In this document: positions 7,843 to 15,406 of the stretch, one piece after another
Position numbering within the stretch: the stretch's first letter is position 1
How the letters are laid out: each line of letters opens with the position of its first letter
NCBI GenBank assembly: GCA_028280915.1
Contig: JANQKX010000133.1
Coordinates: 1-15,631, forward strand
Reading direction: 5' to 3'
Length of the DNA: 15,631 nucleotides
Source: Kiloniellaceae bacterium
GTDB lineage: Bacteria > Pseudomonadota > Alphaproteobacteria > Kiloniellales > Kiloniellaceae
Translations under genes and position numbers: made by a program
The notes under the pieces: generated by a model
What the model was told of the DNA's origin: nothing
Seen by the model: only the letters and a program-made list of their open reading frames with translations
Databases searched by the model: none

Positions 7843-8144
7843 CACGCAATCTCCTCGTTCCATTCGACATTTCCTAAATTACCGCATAATTCTCTGAATT
7901 CGGCTTCTTTTTGCCGATGACCCTCCCCCAGGGCCTCCATTTAAGCACTTTGCTAGAGTGGCGTGGCGTGGAAACGAGTGGTAGAGCTGATGGCCGTCTT
8001 CGAGGCGGCTGCCAAGCAAGGCGCGGCGAGATGGGGCGGTTCAGCCAAACGCCCCAAAAGGCAACCCGCAGGTGGCACCCTGTTGAGAGGCTTGGGCATG
8101 ATAAAAAGTCTCTTCCCCGATGAACTCTGTGGGAGCTTTGATTG
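7843..8144. other. Divergent intergenic region between PPOX and YqaA genes
   Basis: About 300 nt that must carry both promoters. It contains a 6-bp GGGGCG/CGCCCC hairpin (8033-8055) and a small CGGC/GCCG hairpin near 7901-7916, neither followed by a T-run. A 61-codon plus-strand frame (7963-8148, GTG start) ends in a TGA that overlaps the GTG start of the next gene. It is rich in Ala, Arg and Lys, lacks a good ribosome site and matches nothing I recognise, so it is not called as a gene. Confidence 0.4.
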
Positions 8145-8582
8145 GTGATCACGGCCGGCTACACCGGACTCTTTCTGAGCGCCTTTCTGGCGGCGACCTT
8201 TGTTCCGGCGTCGTCCGAAGTGGTTTTGATGGGGCTCGCCGCAACGGGCGACTACAGCCCGCTCTGGCTCTTAGCGGTGGCCAGCAGCGGCAATACCTTG
8301 GGCTCGGTTGTGAATTGGTGGCTCGGGCGGTTTTGCCTTCGCTGGCAGGACCGGCCGTGGTACCCGGCAAAGCCGGATACCTTGGAAAAGGCGAGCCGGT
8401 GGTTTAACCGCTACGGCGTTTGGTCACTGCTGCTTTCCTGGGTACCGGTTATCGGCGATCCCATAACCTTGGTGGCCGGTGTCCTCCGGGTCCCTTTCTG
8501 GAAGTTCCTGGTGCTGGTCGCGATTGCCAAGACCCTGCGCTACATGGTGGTCTTGGGCATGGTTACCTGGACGCTCGGGTGA
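8145..8582 (+). CDS. yqaA: YqaA-family (DedA/SNARE-associated-like) inner-membrane protein
   Basis: Small membrane protein of 145 aa, the size of E. coli YqaA (142 aa). Shared family marks are SAFLAATFVPASSEVVLMGL near residues 13-32, GNTLGSVVNWWLGRF around 49-63, then FNRYGVWSLLLSWVPVIGDP in the middle and AGVLRVPFWKF with KTLRYMVV near the end. It should sit in the inner membrane with three to four helices; DedA-type proteins are linked to lipid flipping, but the YqaA function is unsettled. The start is GTG at 8145 or TTG at 8142, both after GGGAG (8131-8135), and a TGA at 8139-8141 blocks any earlier start. It ends 57 nt before the convergent ATPase gene. No functional link to its neighbours is visible. 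Confidence 0.9.
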   Translation: MITAGYTGLFLSAFLAATFVPASSEVVLMGLAATGDYSPLWLLAVASSGNTLGSVVNWWLGRFCLRWQDRPWYPAKPDTLEKASRWFNRYGVWSLLLSWVPVIGDPITLVAGVLRVPFWKFLVLVAIAKTLRYMVVLGMVTWTLG

Positions 8583-8618
8583 CGCTTTTGGCGAAGAGCC
8601 TGTTCCTATGTCGCGACG

Positions 8619-8639
8619 AAAAAACCGGGGCAGCCCGTT
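8619..8639 (-). terminator. Terminator-like hairpin at the end of the ABC importer operon
   Basis: Just after the ATPase stop codon, the minus strand reads AACGGG, a short CTGC loop, then CCC(G)GTT and a run of six T. The stem has one bulged base, so it is moderate in strength. Its place at the end of a five-gene minus-strand run, facing the YqaA gene, fits a rho-independent terminator. Confidence 0.5.
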
Positions 8640-10499
8640 CTAGATTGACGCCGCCGCGCCGTTGGCCGCGTAGCGGTCACCTCGCACAGGATCGTTTTGC
8701 GTCAAGGAATGGTGGCAGGAAATCTGGTGCCCCGTCGTATCTTCGCGCACCGGCGGCGTTTCCTGGTCGCAAAGTCCGTCGATGGCCAGGGGGCAGCGGC
8801 TGTAGAAGGGGCAGCCTGTCGCGGTCATTTTCACGTCCCGGGCAATGCCCGCCGCCGCTTCCCGGGTGGCCAGGGACTCTTCGAGCCAGCCGATGCGCAT
8901 CTCCGGCACCGAGGTGATCAGCAGGCGCGTGTAGGGGTGGTAGGGCGGCGAGAGCACGCGTTCGACCGGCCCTTGTTCGACCACGCGGCCGGCGTAGAGC
9001 ACGACGATCTTGTCGGCGAAGGACGCCACGGTCGAGAGATCGTGGCTGATGAATACCAAGGAGACGCCGAGATTTTCCCGCAGGCCCTTCAGCAGCTCAA
9101 TCACGTTGGCGCCGACAATGGTGTCCAGCGCCGAGGTCACTTCGTCGCAGAGCAAAACCTCAGGGCCAGCCGCAAGGGCGCGGGCCAAGTTGACCCGCTG
9201 TTTCTGCCCGCCGGACAGCTCGTGGGGATAGCGATAGGCAAATTCCGGCGGCAGCTCGACCATCCGCAGCAACTCGGCCACTTTGAGGCGCTTTTCCTTG
9301 CCCCGGAGATTGCCATAGAACGCCAGCGGGCGGCCCAGGATGTTGCCCAGGCGCTGCTTGGGATTGAGCGCCGTGTCGGCCATCTGGAACACGAACTGGA
9401 TTTTCTGCAGCTCTTCCCGGCGGCGCCCCTTGACTGATGGATTGAGCGCTTGGCCGTCCAGCAGAACGTCTCCTCGGGCCGCGGGCAACAGCCCCGCCAC
9501 CACCCGGGCCAGGGTCGACTTACCGCAGCCCGATTCACCGATGACACCGACCGCCTCACCCCGTTCCACTTGGACATTCACATCACGCAGAATTGTGACT
9601 GCCGGTTCGCCGCCGGCGATGCCGCCGTATCCCGCCGTGAGGTCCTTGACACGGATGGCAGGGGTTGCCTTGTGATGCGCGCCCCTGGCTTCCCCTTTCG
9701 CTTCGGCCGCACGGGCAGGCCGCGCGGTGGCCATAAGGCGCCGGGTATAGGCATGGGACGGCCGATTGATGATCTGGTCGGCGGGGCCCTGCTCCATGAT
9801 CTCACCGCCATAGAGCACCACGATGTAATCGGCGATCTGGGCGACAACCGCCAGGTCGTGGCTCACGTAGATCGCCGCCGAGCCCTCTTCCTGGATGACT
9901 TTCTTGAAGGCCTTCAGGACTTCGATCTGGGTCGTCACGTCCAGCGCGGTCGTCGGCTCGTCCAGCACCAGCAGATCGGGCTTGCCGCAGAGGGCCATGG
10001 CCGCCATGAGGCGCTGCAGCTGACCGCCGGAGACCTGATGGGGATAGCGCCCGCCCATCCGGTCGGGGTTCGGCAGCTCGAGCGCGCGGTAAAGCGCCTC
10101 GGCCCTTTCATCGGCTTGCTCCTGGGTCAAAATCCCGTGCAGCACGGAGGATTCCGTGACCTGCTCACCGATCTTCAGCGCCGGATTGAAGGTGGCGGCC
10201 GCGGACTGGGCCAGATAGGCGACCCGCCGGCCCCGCAGGTCGCGGACGGCCAAGGGCTCCATCTGCAAAATGTCTTCGCCGTTCAGCCTGACTTCGCCGC
10301 CGGCCAGCTCCAAGCCTGGTTTGCTGTAGGCCAAGGCCGCCAAGGAGATAGTGGTCTTGCCGGAGCCGGATTCGCCGATCAGCGCCACCACCTGGCCGGC
10401 TTCCACGTTAAAAGAGACGCCCTTGACGATCTCGATGGCGCTGCCGTCGTCCTTGCGGGCCTGGATTTTCAAATCGCTTATTTCCAGCAGCGCGGGCAT
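8640..10499 (-). CDS. Peptide/nickel-type ABC importer ATPase, two fused nucleotide-binding domains (DppD-DppF/GsiA-like)
   Basis: Cytoplasmic energising subunit of 619 aa with two complete ATPase domains. Domain 1 has Walker A GESGSGKTT (42-50), VSGGQ (156-160), Walker B LLVLDEP (176-182) and H-loop His214. Domain 2 has GESGCGKST (321-329), LSGGQ (428-432), VLLCDE (448-453) and His486. A C-terminal oligopeptide-type extension carries four cysteines (CPFYSRCPL, then GLC and ISCHH, about 563-597), a pattern that binds an iron-sulfur cluster in a described OppD. All ATPase motifs look intact. A frame continues 105 codons further upstream, but this overlaps the permease gene; the ATG at 10499 overlaps the permease stop in TGATG, so the two are translationally coupled. 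One gene thus supplies both ATP sites of the importer. Confidence 0.95.
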   Translation of the reverse strand: MPALLEISDLKIQARKDDGSAIEIVKGVSFNVEAGQVVALIGESGSGKTTISLAALAYSKPGLELAGGEVRLNGEDILQMEPLAVRDLRGRRVAYLAQSAAATFNPALKIGEQVTESSVLHGILTQEQADERAEALYRALELPNPDRMGGRYPHQVSGGQLQRLMAAMALCGKPDLLVLDEPTTALDVTTQIEVLKAFKKVIQEEGSAAIYVSHDLAVVAQIADYIVVLYGGEIMEQGPADQIINRPSHAYTRRLMATARPARAAEAKGEARGAHHKATPAIRVKDLTAGYGGIAGGEPAVTILRDVNVQVERGEAVGVIGESGCGKSTLARVVAGLLPAARGDVLLDGQALNPSVKGRRREELQKIQFVFQMADTALNPKQRLGNILGRPLAFYGNLRGKEKRLKVAELLRMVELPPEFAYRYPHELSGGQKQRVNLARALAAGPEVLLCDEVTSALDTIVGANVIELLKGLRENLGVSLVFISHDLSTVASFADKIVVLYAGRVVEQGPVERVLSPPYHPYTRLLITSVPEMRIGWLEESLATREAAAGIARDVKMTATGCPFYSRCPLAIDGLCDQETPPVREDTTGHQISCHHSLTQNDPVRGDRYAANGAAASI

Positions 10500-11464
10500 C
10501 AGATCATCTTCTTTGCGAGGCTGCCGCCGGCCTTTGCCGACACATCGTCCACGATCAGATTGATCGCGATGGTCAAGGAGGCGATGGCGAAGGCGGGGGC
10601 CAGGCAGGCCAAGGCGCCGCCGCCCAGGCCGTTGCCCAGTCCTTGAAGGTTCTCCCGTACCATGGAGCCCCAATCGGAAACCGGCGGCTGCACCCCCAGA
10701 CCCAGGAAACTCAAGCTGGAGATGAAGAGGATGACGAAGACCAGGCGCAGCCCGAAGTCGGTGGCCAAGGGCATCGCCGCGTTGGGCAACACCTCGCGGG
10801 TAATGATCCACCACAGGCCTTCGCCCCGCGCCCGCGCCGCTTCGACGAAGTCCTGCACGATGATTTCGTGGCCGAAGGCGCGGGCTATGCGATAGACACT
10901 GGCGGCGTAGACCACGCCGGCCAGAACGATGAGCAAGGGGATGGAGGAACCGAAGGCGGCCACGAAGATCAGGCCCAGCATGATGCTTGGAAAGGACAGA
11001 ATAGCGTCATCCAGCCGGCTCAGCACGGCATCCGCCCACCCGCCGGCCACGGCGGCCGCGATACCGAAGATAATGCCCAAGGCGTAGGCCAGGAGGGTGG
11101 CGGCGAGAGAAATTCCGATCGTCGTCCGGGCCCCCCAGATGATCCGCGACAGGATATCGCGGCCCAGGAAGTCGGTGCCCAACCACACCTGGGAACTGGG
11201 ACTGAGATAACTGGGGTCATCGTAGAATTCGCCCTCTTCGTTCTCCTCGATGAAGTGGGCCTCGTGATAGGGAGCGACAAAAGGGCCGATGCAGGCGAGC
11301 ACCATCCAGAAGGCGACGACCACAACCGATATCTTGCCCACTAGGGATAGCTTCAGGCCCTGCTTGGGCGGAGCGTCCGGCAGTTCTTCGAAGGACCGAT
11401 CAGGTTGGATCCCGTTTTCGCTCAAATCGGGGGGCGGGGTCACCCGCGCGGATTCATCCGTCAT
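10499..11464 (-). CDS. DppC/OppC-type ABC importer permease
   Basis: Inner-membrane permease of 321 aa, expected to pair with the upstream DppB-type partner to form the pore. A hydrophilic N-terminal tail (about 1-44) is followed by a first membrane helix near 46-64. The family motif LGTDFLGRDILSRIIWGAR spans 95-113, and five further helices follow. The cytoplasmic EAA loop that meets the ATPase is at about 206-228 (FVEAARARG ... REVLPN), and the end carries FLGLGVQPPVSDWGSM. The ATG at 11464 overlaps the stop of the preceding permease in ATGA; a frame open 26 codons earlier lies inside that gene and is not used. The tail of about 40 residues, rich in Pro, Asp and Glu, is long for the family. 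The gene ends inside the ATPase start. Confidence 0.95.
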   Translation of the reverse strand: MTDESARVTPPPDLSENGIQPDRSFEELPDAPPKQGLKLSLVGKISVVVVAFWMVLACIGPFVAPYHEAHFIEENEEGEFYDDPSYLSPSSQVWLGTDFLGRDILSRIIWGARTTIGISLAATLLAYALGIIFGIAAAVAGGWADAVLSRLDDAILSFPSIMLGLIFVAAFGSSIPLLIVLAGVVYAASVYRIARAFGHEIIVQDFVEAARARGEGLWWIITREVLPNAAMPLATDFGLRLVFVILFISSLSFLGLGVQPPVSDWGSMVRENLQGLGNGLGGGALACLAPAFAIASLTIAINLIVDDVSAKAGGSLAKKMI

Positions 11465-12408
11465 TTCGGGTGCCTCAGGCGCGGGTTGGAGACGATCGAT
11501 GCGATGTCGGCGATCAGAATGAGCACCACGTAGGTGCTGCAAAAGATCATGCCGCAGGCCTGCACGATGGGCATGTCGCGGGTCTGCACGCCATCGACCA
11601 TGAGTTTGGCCAGGCCGGGGTAGGCAAAGATCGTCTCGATCACGACCACGCCGCTCACCAGATAAGCCAGATTGAGGGCGATTACATTGACAATGGGCCC
11701 AATGGCATTGAGCAGCGCATGGCGCAGGATAATGCGCCGGCGCGGCACGCCTTTAAGGATCGCCATCTCCACATAAGGCGACGACATGACATTCAGCACG
11801 CCGGCGCGGGTCATGCGGATCATTTGGGCCGAAACCACGATCACCAGGGTGGCGATGGGCAGGGCCAGGATGCTTAGTTTTTTCCAAAAGCTTTCCGAAC
11901 CGCTCAGGTAGGAGACGGCCGGCACCAGGCCCGCTTGGACCGCGAGCACCAAAATGAGGACAATCGCGATCAGGAAATCAGGCACCGCGATCAATCCCAG
12001 GGTGGAAAAGGTAACGGCCCGGTCAATCAGGCCGCCCGGATACATGGCCGCCAACAGACCGAGCAGAATGGAAAGGGGGATCGAAACGACCGTGACCACG
12101 GCGGTCATGAAGACCGTGTTGCCGATCCGGTTTTCGATCAGACTGGCGATGGTGGCACCACCAGCGGCGGAGATGCCCAGATCTCCCGTCAAAAGATCGC
12201 CGATCCAATGGGCGTATTGAATGACCGCCGGCTGGTCGAGGCCCAGTTCCTTGCGCAGGGCCGCGAGCGTTTCAGGCGTTGCCGCCTGTCCCAGGCGGAT
12301 CTCGGCCGCATCGCCGGGGAGAACCTGCGTCACCAAGAATATCAGGACGGAGACCACCCAGATCAGCACGAAGCCGATGCCGATACGGCGAAGGACCATT
12401 GGCCACAT
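11461..12408 (-). CDS. DppB/OppB-type ABC importer permease
   Basis: Inner-membrane permease of 315 aa, the first pore subunit of the importer. It starts with a membrane helix (LRRIGIGFVLIWVVSVLIFLVTQ region, 6-28) and LPGDAAEIRLG, as DppB proteins do, then a periplasmic loop and five more helices. The EAA loop lies near 212-234 (YVEMAILKG ... RHALLN), followed by VVVIETIFAYPGL and QTRDMPIVQ. The ATG at 12408 is chosen because AGGTGG lies 5 nt before it; a GTG three codons earlier overlaps that site. The ureohydrolase gene ends 116 nt upstream, with three short direct repeats between. The stop overlaps the next permease by 4 nt (ATGA), so production of the two is coupled. Confidence 0.95.
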   Translation of the reverse strand: MWPMVLRRIGIGFVLIWVVSVLIFLVTQVLPGDAAEIRLGQAATPETLAALRKELGLDQPAVIQYAHWIGDLLTGDLGISAAGGATIASLIENRIGNTVFMTAVVTVVSIPLSILLGLLAAMYPGGLIDRAVTFSTLGLIAVPDFLIAIVLILVLAVQAGLVPAVSYLSGSESFWKKLSILALPIATLVIVVSAQMIRMTRAGVLNVMSSPYVEMAILKGVPRRRIILRHALLNAIGPIVNVIALNLAYLVSGVVVIETIFAYPGLAKLMVDGVQTRDMPIVQACGMIFCSTYVVLILIADIASIVSNPRLRHPK

Positions 12409-12456
12409 ATTGTCCACCTATTGGTTTTACCGCCGCTGCAACATCCATGTCTTAAA

Positions 12457-12506
12457 GCAAGACGGGCGCCTCAATGCAAGATCGGGGCCCCCTCGTGCAA
12501 GACCGG
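12457..12506. repeat. Three short direct repeats between the ureohydrolase and permease genes
   Basis: GCAAGACGGG (12457-12466), GCAAGATCGG (12476-12485) and GCAAGACCGG (12497-12506) repeat at 19- and 21-nt steps in the 116-nt gap inside the importer operon. The middle unit runs into a GGGGCCCC palindrome. They could be RNA structures that set permease expression, or degenerate duplications; nothing decides this. Confidence 0.45.
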
Positions 12507-12524
12507 ACCCTTGGCGGCGCGGCT

Positions 12525-13481
12525 TCAGTCGTAGTACCGGGCGCGGACGCAGGCGCCGATAAAATTGCAGATCAGCCTTTCCGCGTGCACCAGGGTAATC
12601 TGACCTTGATCATGGCTCGGCGCGATTTCAACCAGATCCATGCCGAGCACGCGCCCCTTGGCGACCAGGCCATGGATCAGTTTACGGATCTGAAGCCAGG
12701 TGAGACCGCCCGGCGACTGCGCGATGACGGCCGGCATGATGGACGGGTCCATGCCATCGGCGTCAATGGTCAGATAATAGGGGCCGCCGTCGGGAATCCG
12801 GTCCAGCACCGCTTCCATGCCCATATCGTGCATTTCGTAGGCGGTGATAATGTCGGCGCCGTAGGCCCGCGCTTCGTCGATCTCCTCCGTCGCCAGGCTG
12901 CCGTAGCCGCGAATACCGATTTGCGTGATGTGGCCGATCCATGGCATTTCAGAGGCCCGGCGAAGGGGGCTTCTGAAACCTTCCCGCTCACCATGGGATT
13001 CGTCGCGCCAGTCCATGTGGGCATCCACATGCACGAGCGTCACCTTCTCGCCAAAATAGTCTAGGGCGCGCAGCACCGGAATCGGCACCCCGTGGTCGCC
13101 GCCGAGGGCGATCAGGGTCGCACCCGACTGAAAGATCAAGCGCGCCGCCGCCTCGGCCCGGCGGTAGTGCTCCCTGTGATCCGAGGGCACCGCGGTCACG
13201 TTGCCGCAATCCACCGCCACGATCTCGCGGCCATCGAAGAGGGTACCACCAAAATCCCAATCATAGCGGTTGCGGGTGGCTTCCGTATACTGTGCCGCCC
13301 GGCGCAAGGCGTCCGGCGCCTTGCTTTGGTCGTTTGCCATTTCGGCCGGGTGATAGGGCATGCCATAGGGTATTCCCAAAACGGCAATGTCCGCCCTCAT
13401 GGACTTACTCACCGCCGCGAAGGGCAGATCGAGAAAAGTCCGGGTCGGGCCCGTCGGGGGGGTGGTCAGATCGTCACTCAT
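12525..13481 (-). CDS. Agmatinase/arginase-family ureohydrolase
   Basis: Predicted manganese-dependent (or related metal) hydrolase of 318 aa that cleaves a guanidino group to urea, or acts on a similar amidino substrate. All family ligands are present: His130 in GGDHGVP, Asp153, His155 and Asp157 in HVDAHMDWRD, and Asp240 and Asp242 in TIDADGMDP. After them stands SIMPAVIAQSPGG instead of the common PGTGTPEPGG loop, so the substrate pocket differs from textbook agmatinase. The ATG at 13481 has GAGAG and AGGAG upstream; an in-frame codon 25 residues earlier is not supported. The gene lies between the solute-binding protein and the permeases of one importer, on the same strand. This suggests it acts on the imported compound or its product. 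Guanidinobutyrase, agmatinase or guanidine-type activity cannot be separated. Confidence 0.9.
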   Translation of the reverse strand: MSDDLTTPPTGPTRTFLDLPFAAVSKSMRADIAVLGIPYGMPYHPAEMANDQSKAPDALRRAAQYTEATRNRYDWDFGGTLFDGREIVAVDCGNVTAVPSDHREHYRRAEAAARLIFQSGATLIALGGDHGVPIPVLRALDYFGEKVTLVHVDAHMDWRDESHGEREGFRSPLRRASEMPWIGHITQIGIRGYGSLATEEIDEARAYGADIITAYEMHDMGMEAVLDRIPDGGPYYLTIDADGMDPSIMPAVIAQSPGGLTWLQIRKLIHGLVAKGRVLGMDLVEIAPSHDQGQITLVHAERLICNFIGACVRARYYD

Positions 13482-13574
13482 ATCGCTCTCATCTCCTGGC
13501 GGAAACCTCCAGCGAGAAAAAATTCCTTCGCTCACCGGCAAAAAATCGCAAGGCAAGCGTGATTTTGGGCCTGG

Positions 13575-13616
13575 AAAAAAGGGGGTTCACCGGCCAATCG
13601 GCCGGCCGGTGAACCC
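13575..13616 (-). terminator. Strong rho-independent terminator after the solute-binding protein gene
   Basis: A perfect 13-bp inverted repeat, GGGTTCACCGGCC (13583-13595) and GGCCGGTGAACCC (13604-13616), has an 8-nt spacer and six A at 13575-13580, read as T on the minus strand. It lies 14 nt after the solute-binding protein stop and before the ureohydrolase. Partial read-through here would give much more binding protein than permease, as is common for such importers. Confidence 0.85.
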
Positions 13617-13630
13617 ATAGTCGGGGTTAT

Positions 13631-15265
13631 CTATTCAGCCTTCCAGGCAAATTCGGGCCATTCCGCCCCGCCCAGGTTGCCCAGCGGCAGGTTTGGAATG
13701 CCATGGATTTTCGCGGAATGACCGTCGATGACGTTAGTATGGATCGGAATGATCGCACCCGATTCGTCATGGGCCAGGGTCTGCATTTCGCATTGGATCG
13801 CCTTGCGGTTATCGGGATCCGTCTCCGCCTTGGCCATCTTCAGCAATTCGCCCATGCGGTCGTTGCTCCACAAGGAGTCGTTCCAGGGTGCCCCCGGCGC
13901 GAAGGCGATATCCAGCATGATGGTCGCGGTCGGCCGCATGTTCCAGGCGGTTACGTTGAGCGGCGCCTTCATCCATACGGCACCCCAATACCCGTCCGTG
14001 GGGACCTTTTTGATCTGCAGATCAAAGCCGATCTTTTGGCATTCCCGCTGCAGCATCAGGCACATACTGGTGACGCCCGGCATGACTTCGGCCACCGTCA
14101 CCTCGGCGGCGCTGATTCCCGACTTTTCCAGATGATGTTTGGCTTGGTCCGGGTCGTAAGCCCTGATCGGCAGATCCTGGCAAAAATCCACGCCGTAGGC
14201 TGAGTTGATCGGATGGTCATTGCCGACGGTGCCATGGCCCTTTAGCAAGGTTTTGACCATCTGCTCGCGGCGCTGCAGGAACTTCATTCCCTTGACGAAG
14301 TCCGGATTGTTGCCGGGCGCCTGATTGGTCAACAAACAGATGCCGGCATAAGCACCCGATGGTATGGACTTGACCGCGGTGCCGGGATTGTCTTCGACCT
14401 GGCCGATGGACTGGGGATCCAGGTCGACGATCATATCCACGTCACCCGACAACAGGGCATTCACCCGCGCCACCGGATCGGTGATGGCGAAAATCTCGAT
14501 CTCGTCGAAATTGCCGCCGTCGCGCCAGTAGTTTTCGTTTCGAACGTGCCGAGACCGCACCCCAGGCTGGAAATCGGTCAGTTTGTAAGGACCCGTGCCC
14601 AACGGGTTGGTGAAGTCGGTGGTGCCGTCCTTGACGATCTTGAACTGCTTTTCGCCCAGGACCTTGCCCAGATCGGCAAAGGGTTCACTCAACACGGCCC
14701 GGATGGTGTATTGATCGAGCTTTTTCCATTCCGTGATGGTGGAAACCAGCGACTTTGCCGTGGAAACCGAATTTTCACCCAGGTGCCGGTTCATGGAATA
14801 AACCGCGTCATCGGCCGTGAACTTGCTGCCGTCGTGCCACTCCACGTCCTTGCGCAGCTTGAAGGTCCATTCGGTGGCGTCGGCGTTGGCGGAGAACTCT
14901 TCCGCCAGCTCCGGCCGGGGCACGATGTCGTCGCTGAGCTGAACCAGGCTGTTGTAATGGGCCCGGTGGCGGAAATAGTCCACGTTCGACGTGGCGGCAG
15001 CCGGATCCATGGTGTCGTCGGGGCCATGCACCGCAGACGCCGCCCGCACGCTGCCGCCCTTCACCGGGGTTGCGGCTAGGGCCTGGCCGGCAAGGTTCAC
15101 GAGACCACTTGCCCCGGCGACCCCCATGCCGGCGGCCGTCAGCATCTTGATCACCGTGCGCCGGGACGCGCCCCGCCGCAGGGCGTCTTTCAAGATATCG
15201 CGCTCACTTTCGCAAAGAGTCCCATATTCCCTTGCCGCCCATGAGTCGCCTTTACCCTTGATCAT
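13631..15265 (-). CDS. Tat-exported ABC transporter solute-binding protein (SBP family 5), intact
   Basis: Periplasmic binding protein of 544 aa that captures the solute for the permease and ATPase encoded downstream. A twin-arginine signal is clear: SRRTVIK at residues 34-40, a hydrophobic core, and ALA near 62-64 as cleavage site. The mature part carries family segments such as WTFKLRKDVEWHDG, TADDAVYSMNRHLG, GTGPYKLTDFQPGVR and PGNNPDF. The long charged stretch before the twin arginines is shared with the broken paralogue at 1-1150, and the two are close relatives. The ATG at 15265 follows GGGAGA; an ATG 14 codons earlier lacks a ribosome site. An operator-like palindrome lies about 85 nt upstream and a strong terminator follows. 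Neither peptide nor other ligand can be deduced, although the Tat route suggests folding before export. Confidence 0.95.
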   Translation of the reverse strand: MIKGKGDSWAAREYGTLCESERDILKDALRRGASRRTVIKMLTAAGMGVAGASGLVNLAGQALAATPVKGGSVRAASAVHGPDDTMDPAAATSNVDYFRHRAHYNSLVQLSDDIVPRPELAEEFSANADATEWTFKLRKDVEWHDGSKFTADDAVYSMNRHLGENSVSTAKSLVSTITEWKKLDQYTIRAVLSEPFADLGKVLGEKQFKIVKDGTTDFTNPLGTGPYKLTDFQPGVRSRHVRNENYWRDGGNFDEIEIFAITDPVARVNALLSGDVDMIVDLDPQSIGQVEDNPGTAVKSIPSGAYAGICLLTNQAPGNNPDFVKGMKFLQRREQMVKTLLKGHGTVGNDHPINSAYGVDFCQDLPIRAYDPDQAKHHLEKSGISAAEVTVAEVMPGVTSMCLMLQRECQKIGFDLQIKKVPTDGYWGAVWMKAPLNVTAWNMRPTATIMLDIAFAPGAPWNDSLWSNDRMGELLKMAKAETDPDNRKAIQCEMQTLAHDESGAIIPIHTNVIDGHSAKIHGIPNLPLGNLGGAEWPEFAWKAE

Positions 15266-15350
15266 GGTGTGTCTCCCTGAATCATTGTCGTTCTGCAACA
15301 TTGTCATTTTTCATCGACAAGTCTGGCATGATTTTTATGTTATGTAAACA

Positions 15351-15366
15351 AAATTGTCTACAATTT
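15351..15366. promoter_or_regulatory. Candidate regulator operator upstream of the solute-binding protein gene
   Basis: AAATTGTCTACAATTT is a perfect 7-2-7 palindrome in an AT-rich stretch between the aminotransferase stop and the solute-binding protein start. Its TTGT-N2-ACAA core is like the operators of several GntR/FCD-type regulators. No GntR gene is in the window. Overlapping or nearby promoter hexamers could not be fixed with confidence. Confidence 0.45.
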
Positions 15367-15406
15367 AGAAATCAACTTGACTTCGGTTACATGGTTAGGC
15401 CTGGCT

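Noticed and set aside
3436..8095. Shared 14-mer TGTTGAGAGGCTTG at 3436-3449 and near 8081-8094
   Set aside because: One shared 14-mer is about what chance gives in a window this size, and flanks do not match, so it is not an attachment or element repeat.
9450..10646. Plus-strand 398-codon open frame
   Set aside because: It is antisense to the ATPase gene, which has every ABC motif; the frame is open only because of high GC content.
10500..10814. 105-codon N-terminal extension of the ATPase
   Set aside because: It lies within the permease gene in another frame, is rich in Arg/Gly without a domain, and the TGATG overlap marks the real start.
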